Assembly (NCBI RefSeq): GCF_000421645.1
Contig: NZ_ATXK01000002.1
Coordinates: forward strand, 744,001-808,000
Direction of reading: 5' to 3'
DNA: 64,000 bases
From: Aurantimonas coralicida DSM 14790
GTDB lineage: Bacteria > Pseudomonadota > Alphaproteobacteria > Rhizobiales > Rhizobiaceae
Positions 32,094 to 39,650 of this stretch are shown one piece after another. The notes below the pieces were generated by a model. It saw only the letters and a program-made list of their open reading frames with translations, ran no database searches and was not told the DNA's origin. The translations under genes were made by a program, and so were the position numbers. Numbering within the stretch: position 1 is the stretch's first letter; every line of letters starts with the position of its first letter.

Positions 32094-32641
32094 CAGCAAT
32101 CTGGCGACATCCCAGATTAGTATGATTGGCAAACGGCCTGTGTCGAGCGCACCCCCGTTCAGGCCGCATGATTTATTTGGGTCACAGGACGAATCTCGAC
32201 CTCGGTCATTCGGCTGACGCAGGTATCTGATGTCGTTGCACACATCGAGGCTCCCCCCAAAAACCATCATGAGGCAGCGACCTCGGAAGGACCCTGACCC
32301 CCGCGCAGACATCAAAGCGGGAGTTGACAGCGAGCCGCAATAAAAGGGCGGAATAACAATGGGCCCCGGAAGCGTCCGCCGTTTCTCTCACTCTCCACCT
32401 GAGAATGGCCCGAGCCGCTTTGTTCTGCCGACCATCGATAACCATCGCTGCGCTCCGCTCGCGTTGGCGCTGCCGAAAACCGTGCACTCGGCACAGGCAG
32501 AGCGTTATAAGATAAGCTGTCGGTTGTGCGAGCCTCCGCGCGCAGCGTTTACGCTTCGCTAACCAGGTCGTTCGCTTTTTCCTGGCCCGTCGAAATTGCG
32601 CCCAGTCCGGGGCTTACTCCTCATGGCAACCAAGAGGAGCA
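32094..32641 (+). other. Gene-free stretch before a small membrane-protein gene
   Basis: These 548 bases show no gene I would support. The frames present lack ribosome sites and look like random translation. The right end carries GAGGAG of the next small gene. Confidence 0.45.
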
Positions 32642-32770
32642 ATGACGATGCGTGACCGACCCGTTCGCGAGCTGAAGACAGACCGTGCCCACGACGTCGT
32701 CACTTATGGCTGTTACGCTGCCGCTACGGTATTTGCTTTTGCGTGCGCATACTTGATTTTCGTCCCTTGA
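32642..32770 (+). CDS. 42-residue small membrane protein
   Basis: A short frame with an excellent ribosome site (AGAGGAG, four bases before the ATG). The product starts MTMRDRPVRELKTDRAHDVV. It then has one hydrophobic segment, YAAATVFAFACAYLIFVP, reaching the C-terminus, so it is a likely single-span inner-membrane protein with a charged cytoplasmic N-terminus. No family recognised. It precedes the small lipoprotein gene in the same direction. Confidence 0.6.
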   Translation: MTMRDRPVRELKTDRAHDVVTYGCYAAATVFAFACAYLIFVP

Positions 32771-32816
32771 CGAGTTTGTCAGAACTCGCAGCGCGTTGCG
32801 CGTGGAGCCTGTCAGG

Positions 32817-33098
32817 ATGCGGGAAATGAGAGCCACCAAGCGCTTACTACAATACGCCGCCATCGGCCTTGGCGCCCTGATGCTGACCGGCTGTGTTGCC
32901 GGGAGCGGCTACTACAGTGAGACCTATTCGGGGGTGATCTACGAGGAGCCGGTCTATGCCGAACCGGTGATCGTGATCGATGACCGGCCGCGCTATCGCC
33001 ATCACGACTATTACCGTCATCGGGACTGGAGACGGCACCCCCGCGACCGCTGGGGTCGCGATTATCGATATAGGGATCGCCGCTACCGGCATTACTGA
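32817..33098 (+). CDS. Small lipoprotein with Arg/His/Tyr-rich tail
   Basis: A 93-residue protein. The signal sequence ends in the lipobox MLTGC (about residues 20-24). A short strand-rich part with repeated EPVYAEPVIV follows, then about 35 residues composed almost only of Arg, His, Tyr, Asp and Trp. Such tails occur in small envelope proteins of Rhizobiales whose function is unknown; metal or polyanion binding is possible. GGAG precedes the ATG at 32817. An earlier start at 32796 is less likely. Confidence 0.65.
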   Translation: MREMRATKRLLQYAAIGLGALMLTGCVAGSGYYSETYSGVIYEEPVYAEPVIVIDDRPRYRHHDYYRHRDWRRHPRDRWGRDYRYRDRRYRHY

Positions 33099-33210
33099 TC
33101 CGACCATGATCCGGCGTCGGATGCAATTATGATGGATGGCAGACTTCCAAAGCGCGAAACCCTGCTTGCCCTCGCGGACGGGCCTGCATGGCTTTGCGGA
33201 TCCATCTGGT

Positions 33211-33438
33211 TCAAAAGGGCGAGGGGCAATTCGCTCCAGTAGAAGGCGACGGCGCTACAATGTCGCTTTCGGCAGACTCGTAATAATCCGGCGATGGCCC
33301 ACCGCTAAGCCGCTCGCTCACTACCCGATTTACGTGATCAGTTTCCGTCTCGCCGTTCGCGTCGGAGTCGGTGGCGACCTTCGATCCGTCCTTGCGATGC
33401 TCCGCACCGTCCTTCGTTGTCTTGCTGATCTCGGACAT
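33211..33438 (-). CDS. Small acidic hydrophilic hypothetical protein
   Basis: A 75-residue hydrophilic protein starting MSEISKTTKDGAEHRKDG, rich in Ser, Asp, Glu and Thr, and probably disordered. AGGAAG lies eight bases before the ATG at 33438, which supports this start over the longer frame to 33705. No family recognised; the composition resembles stress-induced small proteins. Confidence 0.45.
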   Translation of the reverse strand: MSEISKTTKDGAEHRKDGSKVATDSDANGETETDHVNRVVSERLSGGPSPDYYESAESDIVAPSPSTGANCPSPF

Positions 33439-33833
33439 CGTGACTTCTTCCTGTTTCAGTTCGAGGAAGGCTCGGCACACGCTCTGGTTCCGAGGTCGAG
33501 CATCACGCTGGCGCCCGACGCGTTTAATCGCGCCTGAAAGGCGTATTTTGCGCGATCCCGACCTGACCGCTACAGACGCGAGCGGTGGCGGATTGTCCGT
33601 ACAAGCTCCGTTTGTCTGCTTTCTCAAAGCAAAATCTGGTACTATGCCAATAATGACAGCACGGCGCGGTGAAGGCGATCCCGAACGTAGGGCGCTATGC
33701 GCCACCCGCAGTACGTGGTTTCAGTCGACGAGACTGCAAATGCCAAGATGATCAACGAGATGCTGGCGACCACCGCCGATCGATGTGCTGACCTTTGCGG
33801 AGTAGCGCCGCTAGCCTCTGTTTGACTGCCCCG
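33439..33833 (+). other. Gene-free stretch before the hairpin array
   Basis: No gene is supported in these 395 bases. The promoter of the small acidic gene on the minus strand should be at the left. An intrinsic terminator on the plus strand at the right end implies that some transcript, perhaps a small RNA, is read through here; no promoter was identified. Confidence 0.4.
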
Positions 33834-33857
33834 GCCGCCCGCTGAGGCGGCTTTTTT
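33834..33857 (+). terminator. Intrinsic terminator of an unassigned plus-strand transcript
   Basis: A GCCGCC / GGCGGC stem with a 6-base loop is followed directly by six T. No coding gene ends just upstream, so it may terminate a non-coding RNA. Confidence 0.65.
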
Positions 33858-33873
33858 ATACGGCGATCATTGA

Positions 33874-34640
33874 GGCGGCTCGGCAAATGGCGCCGGGACG
33901 TGGTCCATCGCCGAGCCTAATCGCAAGCGGGGAATGGTCCGGCACGCGACTGTTCCAGAGTACCACGCCATTGGGGGTGCGAGGCTCATACTTGCAGTAT
34001 TTTCTGCAGGCGGCCCGACAGCATCGCATCGCGGGCAAGGTCACTGCCGGGCCTGATCATGGCGCGTCTCAAAACACCACGACCGAGCGATGGTAGTATA
34101 CTCAAAATGTCCAATTGAAGGCGGCCCGGCAACGTCCACTGTTGGGAGCTGCCGGGCCTGATCGCGGCTCATATCTCTCCCCACCGCGACTAACCCATTG
34201 TAACATAATGACCGGCGCCTGCGAGGCGCCGGATTGCCATCGGATAGGGAGCGCGCGGCGGCTCGGCAGGCGGCGTCAGAAAACCCACCATTGCCGAGCC
34301 TGATCGCGGTTGGGTCACGGACCCAAAAGCATCGCCGACACCGATAGCGTGGCGTCCATTCGTCGAGAAAGGCAGCCCGGCGGGGGAGTTTTGGGAAACA
34401 GGCCGCCGGGCCCGTCACGGTCGTGTGGGGGCGCCCTGGAGGGACGGCCACCGTGACGGATCGTTCATAGCAAGAACGCGTCCAACGCCAAAGCCCTGTT
34501 CGTCCCATGGCTGGGATTCGCGCGTATGGCAACCGCATCATCATGGATGCGGCCCGACAGCGACGCTGTCGACCCAAGGGAAGCTGCCGGGCCTGTCGCG
34601 GCTAGGAGGTTTGGCCTTGGAAGGACAGCAGCCACGACAG
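33874..34640 (+). repeat. Array of six covarying hairpin elements, class unknown
   Basis: Six units of about 50-55 bases lie at 33874-33925, 34009-34062, 34120-34168, 34257-34309, 34371-34423 and 34549-34603. Each opens with GGCnGCYCGRCA and closes with TGCCGRGCCTGATCGCGG or a close variant, with an unlike centre. The two ends pair as a stem of 8-9 bp. Units 1 and 4 have GGCTCGGC/GCCGAGCC, unit 3 has GGCCCGGC/GCCGGGCC and unit 5 has GCCCGGCGG/CCGCCGGGC, so both arms change together. Units 2 and 6 share one A-C mismatch. Units 5 and 6 continue into a second covarying stem (34412-34421 with 34450-34459; 34593-34603 with 34630-34640) and a shared TTCATAGCAAGA. No gene overlaps with support. Confidence 0.75.
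34212..34232. repeat. Extra perfect hairpin inside the array region
   Basis: A 9-bp inverted repeat, CCGGCGCCT-GCG-AGGCGCCGG, lies between units 3 and 4. It differs from the array consensus and lacks a T-run. Confidence 0.6.
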
Positions 34641-34767
34641 CTTATTCATAGCAAGACTGGCGCGAAGCGCAATTTGTGCTGGACGTCTAATCGCTTTCGC
34701 CTCGATCGCCAGTCGCTTCCTCAGTGTCGCTACACGAAGGCGGCCGACGACTCGTTCTAACGGACTG

Positions 34768-34830
34768 CTAGCAACTGACCCAATCACGAGCGGCCCAAGC
34801 CTCGTCGTTCAGCCAGAACAGTCGTGCCAT
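34768..34830 (-). pseudogene. IS5-family transposase N-terminal remnant
   Basis: On the minus strand GGGAGGATC is followed by an ATG and the peptide MARLFWLNDEAWAA, which is the well-known start of IS5-family (IS427-type) transposases. The frame then leaves the family sequence (RDWVSC) and stops, so only about 14 family residues remain. The rest of the transposase is missing. Confidence 0.7.
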
Positions 34831-35230
34831 CTGATCCTCCCTTGGCTCCTCTGCGCACGAGGGAATCTGACTTGCTCTGGAGCTTCAACAGGATGAACGA
34901 GTATCGACCCTAGAAGGGTCGAGAGCCGGAGGGCAGCCTTCTCGTCGTGGAGGCTCGAAAGATGCCGGTCCGCTTTCGGCCCGCTTCTGCAATCAGGAAT
35001 TAATTCTGGTCCAGGTGTTCATCCCCTGGCACTCCAACTCGCGAACTCTCCCAGTTCGTGCTTCGAGGAGCCTGGTGACGTCCTGACATCCATGTACCTG
35101 TATCTAAACTGGGTCCATTCGGCGTGTGCGTTTTTCTGCTCCGAACCAGCGGGCCGGCTTCTCGACAAGCCTACTGCGTCCTTTGGTTCTCCGCCGACCT
35201 CTAGAAGGACAGTTCAGACCGCGGTAGGGG
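34831..35230. other. Gene-free stretch with a short hairpin
   Basis: No gene is supported here. The left part includes the upstream end of the IS5-type remnant. A perfect hairpin TCGACCCT-AGA-AGGGTCGA lies at 34904-34922 without a T-run. The right part runs into the end of the sigma-factor gene. Confidence 0.45.
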
Positions 35231-36484
35231 TCAATTGCACGCGGCTGCACGAGCGCAGAGAAAAGCTCGTTCCCGTTGGTTCCGGGTAAGCACGGCCGCT
35301 GCCTCAAACTCCAAACGAGCCTCGTCCGTGCGACCGGCCCTAAACAAAAAGTCGCCTCTCGCCGCTGGTAACGGAGCATAACTGCGAAGGGCCGCAGCGT
35401 CTGCCAGTTCGTCAATCAACCGCAGGCCTGCTTCGGGTCCGAACGCCATACTGTGGGCAACTGCTCGGTTGAGATCGACCACAGGCGATGGCATCACCAC
35501 TCTCAGCCGGTCGTACAATGTTGCAATGCGGCTCCAGTCGGTGTCGGCGGCGTGCCGTGCGCGCGCATGGCAGGCGGCAAGTGCGGCCTGGAGGGTATAT
35601 GGACCCGTTCCGCCGATACCTTCGGCAAGCTCCAGCGCTTGGAGCCCGCGGCGGATCAACAACTGGTCCCAGCGCGCGCGGTTTTGCTCTGTAAGTGTTA
35701 CGAGCGCTCCGTCAGGCCCGGTCCGTGCTGCCAGTCGCGAGGCCTGCAACTCCATCAGCGCAAGCAGGCCGAGCACTTCGGGCTCGTTCGGTTGGAGTGC
35801 GGCGAGGACGCGGCCAAGCCGCTGCGCTTCAGTGCAGAGCGCCGGGCGCAGCAGATCCCCGCCTGAGGTGGCGGCGTAACCTTCGTTGAAGATCAGGTAG
35901 ACGACTTCGAGAACCGAGCCGAGCCGTACGGCACGCTCTGCTCCGCGCGGCACCTCGAAAGCGAGCCCGGCCTCGCCGATAGTCTTCTTTGCGCGCACGA
36001 TCCGCTGTGCAACCGTCGACTCCCCCGCCAGAAAGGCCCGCGCGATCTGTTGGACCGTCAGTCCCCCGACCAAACGTAGCGTCAGCGCTGCTCGGGCTTC
36101 CCGTGAGATAACCGGGTGGCACGCCGTGAAAATTAACGCGAGCAGTTCGTCTCCGAGATCGTCATCCATTGCCGCTTCGATCGCCTCTACGGGGTCGACG
36201 GCGTCGTCGAGGCTGCGAGCCAGTTCGGCGTGCTTGCGTTCGAGCATCCGTTCGCGGCGCATGCGATCTATCGCGCGTCGCTTTGCCGCTGCCAGCAACC
36301 AAGCTCCGGGATTGCGCGGGACGCCGGTCCTGGGCCATTCGGCAAGCGCAGTCAGCAATGCGTCCTGCGCCAACTCCTCTGCCCGATCTACATCACGAAC
36401 CATGCGGGCAAGGCTCCCTATGAGCCTCGCCCGTTCGATCCGGAACACCGCCTCGATCGCCGAGTGGGTCTCGCATGTCGTCAT
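35231..36484 (-). CDS. ECF42-type RNA polymerase sigma factor with C-terminal DUF6596/TPR-like domain
   Basis: A 417-residue sigma factor. The sigma-70 region 2 part (SAIEAVFRIERARLIGSLARMVRDVDRAEELAQDALLTAL, then RNPGAWLLAAAKRRAIDRMRRE) is followed by region 4 (LTLRLVGGLTVQQIARAFLAGESTVAQRIVRAKKTI). A long helical C-terminal domain (from about 200, including VYLIFNEGYAATSG) defines the ECF42 group. ECF42 factors lack anti-sigma factors and pair with DGPF/YCII proteins (known); such a gene lies directly upstream. I chose MTTCETHSAIEAVF at 36484, the usual family start, over an ATG at 36538. The trigger is unknown. Confidence 0.92.
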   Translation of the reverse strand: MTTCETHSAIEAVFRIERARLIGSLARMVRDVDRAEELAQDALLTALAEWPRTGVPRNPGAWLLAAAKRRAIDRMRRERMLERKHAELARSLDDAVDPVEAIEAAMDDDLGDELLALIFTACHPVISREARAALTLRLVGGLTVQQIARAFLAGESTVAQRIVRAKKTIGEAGLAFEVPRGAERAVRLGSVLEVVYLIFNEGYAATSGGDLLRPALCTEAQRLGRVLAALQPNEPEVLGLLALMELQASRLAARTGPDGALVTLTEQNRARWDQLLIRRGLQALELAEGIGGTGPYTLQAALAACHARARHAADTDWSRIATLYDRLRVVMPSPVVDLNRAVAHSMAFGPEAGLRLIDELADAAALRSYAPLPAARGDFLFRAGRTDEARLEFEAAAVLTRNQRERAFLCARAAACN

Positions 36485-36547
36485 GCGTCCATTCTTGCGG
36501 CAATAGTCGTTGGAGGCAAGCAGCGCGACAGCGCGCAAGCCGACGAC

Positions 36548-36970
36548 CTACCGACCCTCAAGCTTCTGGCGCACCCGCTCGTGAACGGCCTCGGCTTCCG
36601 GAGTCATAATCTCTTCGAAATCGGACATCTCGTACACTGGCCGGATTTCGATCTCGCTCGGTCCGAACATTGGATTGGGGCAGCGCTTCACCCAGGCAAC
36701 TGCCTCATCCATGTCCTTTACTTCCCATATCCAGTAGCCGGCGACCAGTTCGCGCGTCTCGGCAAAGGGCCCATCGATTACCGTGCGGCTGGGTCCGTCG
36801 AAGGCAATCCGCTTGCCCTGCGAGGAGGGCTTGAGCCCGTCGCCGCCCAGCATGATGCCCGCGTTAGCCAGTTCCTCATTGTACCTGCCCATCGCCTCCA
36901 GTAGCTCCGGCGGCGCCATTCGGCCTTCCTCGCTGTCGGTGGTCGCTTTCACGAACACTACTACACGCAT
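36548..36970 (-). CDS. DGPF (YCII-related) protein, partner of the ECF42 sigma factor
   Basis: A 140-residue YCII-fold protein with the diagnostic motif IDGPFAETRELVAGYWIWEV, preceded by MLGGDGLKPS. The biochemical role is unknown; such proteins are regular members of ECF42 regulons. It is the first gene of the pair, transcribed in the same direction as the sigma factor, and is divergent from the ArsR operon. Confidence 0.92.
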   Translation of the reverse strand: MRVVVFVKATTDSEEGRMAPPELLEAMGRYNEELANAGIMLGGDGLKPSSQGKRIAFDGPSRTVIDGPFAETRELVAGYWIWEVKDMDEAVAWVKRCPNPMFGPSEIEIRPVYEMSDFEEIMTPEAEAVHERVRQKLEGR

Positions 36971-37243
36971 TGTCTGTCTCCTTATTCAGGTCAGGCTCGA
37001 TAGCCTGATATGAGAACGACGAACGGGACCGCCGATAATCGACATGACCTCAGGAGAATCTTCGATGCTGGACGCAAGTCCGTGTTCGCCTGTTTCCGCA
37101 AACATCGCGTCCGGGTGCCGCCGGGCTGTGAACCGGTTCGCCCAGACGGCCATCCCCGGGCTGGATTGAGAGGGCTAGGCGTTCGGCTATCCGGACAGAG
37201 CTTCCTGTAGAGGCCCTCCGATCCTGCATACTTAACCCAGTGG

Positions 37244-37272
37244 TTGACAATAGGCTCGACCGACATTATTAA
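37244..37272 (+). promoter_or_regulatory. Sigma-70-type promoter of the ArsR operon
   Basis: TTGACA (37244-37249), a 17-base spacer and TATTAA (37267-37272). The transcript should start at or within a few bases of the ATG at 37278, and there is no ribosome site, so the mRNA is probably leaderless. It lies inside the 307-base gap to the divergent DGPF gene; nothing else was seen in that gap. Confidence 0.65.
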
Positions 37273-37277
37273 TCCGC

Positions 37278-37601
37278 ATGGTTGAAGATAATCTCGACAC
37301 GACGTTCACTGCCCTCTCGGATCCAACGCGGCGCGGAATGCTGGCGGACCTGATGCAAGGTGAGAAGTCCGTGGGCGAACTTGCTGCTCCATACGGAATG
37401 AGCTTCGCGGGGGCCTCCAAGCACGTCGCTGTCTTGGCGCGCGCGGGGCTGATTGATCGGCGTAAGGTGGGACGCAAGCAGCTTTGCCGCCTGCGTGCAG
37501 AGCGGCTGAAAGAAGCCAACGACTGGCTCCGCCAGTGGGAACGCTTCTGGAATACCCGCCTCGATGCTCTTGAAGCGGCCGTGAGGAGGGATGGAACTTG
37601 A
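37278..37601 (+). CDS. ArsR-family transcriptional regulator
   Basis: A 107-residue winged-helix protein: FTALSDPTRRGMLADL, GEKSVGELAAPYGMSFAGASKHVAVLARAGLIDRRKVGRK. It has no cysteine pair for metal sensing, and the sequence matches the group that is regularly linked to SRPBCC genes rather than arsenic sensors. It probably represses its own operon. The following VOC gene starts in its last codons. Confidence 0.92.
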   Translation: MVEDNLDTTFTALSDPTRRGMLADLMQGEKSVGELAAPYGMSFAGASKHVAVLARAGLIDRRKVGRKQLCRLRAERLKEANDWLRQWERFWNTRLDALEAAVRRDGT

Positions 37602-37987
37602 CCGCTACGCCAGTTCTGATGTTCGCGGGACGTTGCGAGGAAGCGCTAGGCTTCTATGCGACGACCATTCCCGAGAGCCGCATCGACACCATCGACAGGT
37701 ATGGCGAAGAGGGGATCGCTCCCGCCGGTTCCGTACGCACGGCGACTGCGACCATCGCAGGGCTGACGATCAAAGCGCTTGATAGCCCGATTGTTCATGA
37801 TTTCGGGTTCACGCCCGCAATCTCATTCTGGATCGACTGTGCCGGTGAGGCGGGGATCGAAAGTCTCGCAGCCAGGCTTGGCGAAGGTGGCAAGCTACTC
37901 ATGCCGCTCGGCAACTACGGGTTCAGCACACGTTTTGCGTGGGTCGAGGACCGCTTCGGTGTTTCGTGGCAGCTCAACCTGGACTGA
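37598..37987 (+). CDS. VOC-family protein (PhnB-like)
   Basis: A 129-residue protein of the vicinal-oxygen-chelate fold, PhnB / glyoxalase-like: PVLMFAGRCEEALGFYATTIPESRI, then FTPAISFWIDC and DRFGVSWQLNLD. It starts with a rare TTG that overlaps the ArsR TGA (TTGA); GAGGAGGG just upstream supports it. Substrate unknown. It is the middle gene of a three-gene operon. Confidence 0.88.
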   Translation: MTATPVLMFAGRCEEALGFYATTIPESRIDTIDRYGEEGIAPAGSVRTATATIAGLTIKALDSPIVHDFGFTPAISFWIDCAGEAGIESLAARLGEGGKLLMPLGNYGFSTRFAWVEDRFGVSWQLNLD

Positions 37988-38000
37988 GGAGGAGAATGCG

Positions 38001-38516
38001 ATGCAAGACCGGATTGCTCCGAATGCGCTGCGCTTCGAACGACTGCTTGATGCGCCCATCGAGAAAGTCTGGCGCTACCTGACCGAGCCAGACCTGAGGG
38101 CACAATGGTTCATGGCAGGGCCAAGCGACATGAGGGCCGGTGGAACGCTGGGTCTTACCATGAATCACGAACGGCTTTCCGATCAAGACGTGCCGGCGCC
38201 TGAACAATACCGCGCTTACAGCGGCCATAGCTGGAAAGAACGCATCACCCGCTTCGAGCCGCCGTTCCTTCTTGCGTTCACATGGGAGGACGGGGAGGCC
38301 GGCGAGGTCACCTTCGAACTGAGCCAGCAGGGGGCACAGACTCTCCTTGTCCTGACGCACACGGGATTGCGCGGTAGCGCCGACGCGATCAATTTCGGCG
38401 GTGGTTGGCATTCCCATCTGGCCGCCCTCAAAAGCCGCATCAAGGGCGAAGGCGTACCCAACTTCTGGGCGCTCCATGAGAAAGCGGAAGCTCTTATGGA
38501 AGAGGCGTTGCGCTAA
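38001..38516 (+). CDS. SRPBCC (AHSA1/START-like) family protein
   Basis: A 171-residue protein: LRFERLLDAPIEKVWRYLTEPDLRAQWF is the standard opening of the AHSA1-type SRPBCC fold, a hydrophobic ligand-binding cavity; HTGLRGSADAINFGGGWHSHLAALK closes it. GGAGGAG lies six bases before the ATG. It is the last gene of the ArsR-VOC-SRPBCC operon. The ligand is unknown. Confidence 0.9.
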   Translation: MQDRIAPNALRFERLLDAPIEKVWRYLTEPDLRAQWFMAGPSDMRAGGTLGLTMNHERLSDQDVPAPEQYRAYSGHSWKERITRFEPPFLLAFTWEDGEAGEVTFELSQQGAQTLLVLTHTGLRGSADAINFGGGWHSHLAALKSRIKGEGVPNFWALHEKAEALMEEALR

Positions 38517-38599
38517 GCTCGATACGATCAAACGCGAGGTGGGGTTTCGAGTACTGCTCGAACGTCCTTAAAGCTCAGTCTGATAATCTGTTACCCAGC

Positions 38600-39631
38600 T
38601 TAGCTCTGCCGAGAGTCCGGAGCTCTGTCGTACCGTTCAAGCTGGTCCCAGCGCTTCGCAATAAGCGGCCACGCCTTTCTGTTTACCAAATGACGTGGCT
38701 CGTCTCCGAGTATCATTTTCAATATATCGTCGACCGCTGTGCGGCTCATTCGTGCCATGGCTTCGGCGGTCACCCCTGCGACATGGGGGGAGAGAAGCGC
38801 GTTTGGCGCTGAGCGCAGTGGCGAGTCTGCCGGAAGCGGCTGATTGGCAAACACATCAAGGGCGGCTCCGCCGAGTTGGCCTGAGTGGAGCGCAGCGGCG
38901 ACGGCGGCTTCGTCAATGATCGGGCCGCGGGCAACATTTACTAGAATGGCATTGGGGGGCATCGCCGAGATGATCTCTTCGCAAACGAGATTGTGCGTAT
39001 GCTCACTCAGCGGGCAAGCGACGACGAGTATATCGGCTTTGGCGGCGACTTCGACGAGCGGTCGGAACAAGATGCCGTTTTCGTCCTCGCGCGGCCGGCG
39101 GGTCGCTGCGAGGACATTCATGCCAAAGCCATGTTTCGCGATCTGTGCGATCGCCTGTCCGATGCCGCCAAAGCCGACCAGGCCAAGAGTTTTGCCTGAA
39201 ATTTCCGCCGAGCGTGGCGCGGCAGCGCGTAGGGTCTGCCATTTGCCGCTCCGGATACCGGCATCGTTTTCGGCGATCCGGCGCGCAAGGCTGATGACGA
39301 GACCGAAGACGTGTTCGGCGACGCTTCGGGCGTTGACGGAGGGCGTGTTCGTTACCGCTATGCCAAGACGGGTTGCTGCCTCGACCGGAATGAAATCGAG
39401 CCCAGCGCCATGGCGGACAAGGGCTCGAAGATGAGTGGCTCTTTCAAGTGCGGCCGCTGGGATGGCACGCCGAACAACCACGAAGGAGGCTCCTGCGATT
39501 TCGTGCTCGAAGCTTACAGGCCCTCCCTCATCGAAGGTCACGACTTCGGCATGATCGCCGAGCCGGGCCGCCTCGCATGCATCGATCGGATCGGTAAGCA
39601 GCACGCGAGGCAGTGGTGTTGATAGAATCAT
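38600..39631 (-). CDS. D-2-hydroxyacid dehydrogenase
   Basis: A 343-residue NAD(P)-dependent enzyme. The Rossmann motif GLVGFGGIGQAIA is followed by the substrate arginine in VNVARGPIIDE, the acid in ALDVFANQPLP and the catalytic histidine in LSPHVAGVT. The exact substrate is unknown; in this cluster a 2-keto or 2-hydroxy sugar acid is likely. I chose MILSTPLPRVLL at 39631, which leaves 19 bases to the upstream tctC-like gene, so the two form an operon. The longer frame to 39682 would overlap that gene. Confidence 0.92.
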   Translation of the reverse strand: MILSTPLPRVLLTDPIDACEAARLGDHAEVVTFDEGGPVSFEHEIAGASFVVVRRAIPAAALERATHLRALVRHGAGLDFIPVEAATRLGIAVTNTPSVNARSVAEHVFGLVISLARRIAENDAGIRSGKWQTLRAAAPRSAEISGKTLGLVGFGGIGQAIAQIAKHGFGMNVLAATRRPREDENGILFRPLVEVAAKADILVVACPLSEHTHNLVCEEIISAMPPNAILVNVARGPIIDEAAVAAALHSGQLGGAALDVFANQPLPADSPLRSAPNALLSPHVAGVTAEAMARMSRTAVDDILKMILGDEPRHLVNRKAWPLIAKRWDQLERYDRAPDSRQS

Positions 39632-39650
39632 CGAACGTTTCGAATCAAGA

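Noticed and set aside
33439-33500. EcfG-like promoter before the small acidic minus-strand gene
   Set aside because: GGAAC is present but no GTT occurs at 16-17 bases.
34041-34577. 178-codon minus-strand reading frame over the hairpin array
   Set aside because: It has no ribosome site and its peptides simply translate the repeat ends (RDQARQ); the stem covariation explains the sequence better.
33874-34640. CRISPR array
   Set aside because: Units are unevenly spaced, the repeats are split into two paired ends rather than one constant repeat, and no cas genes are present.
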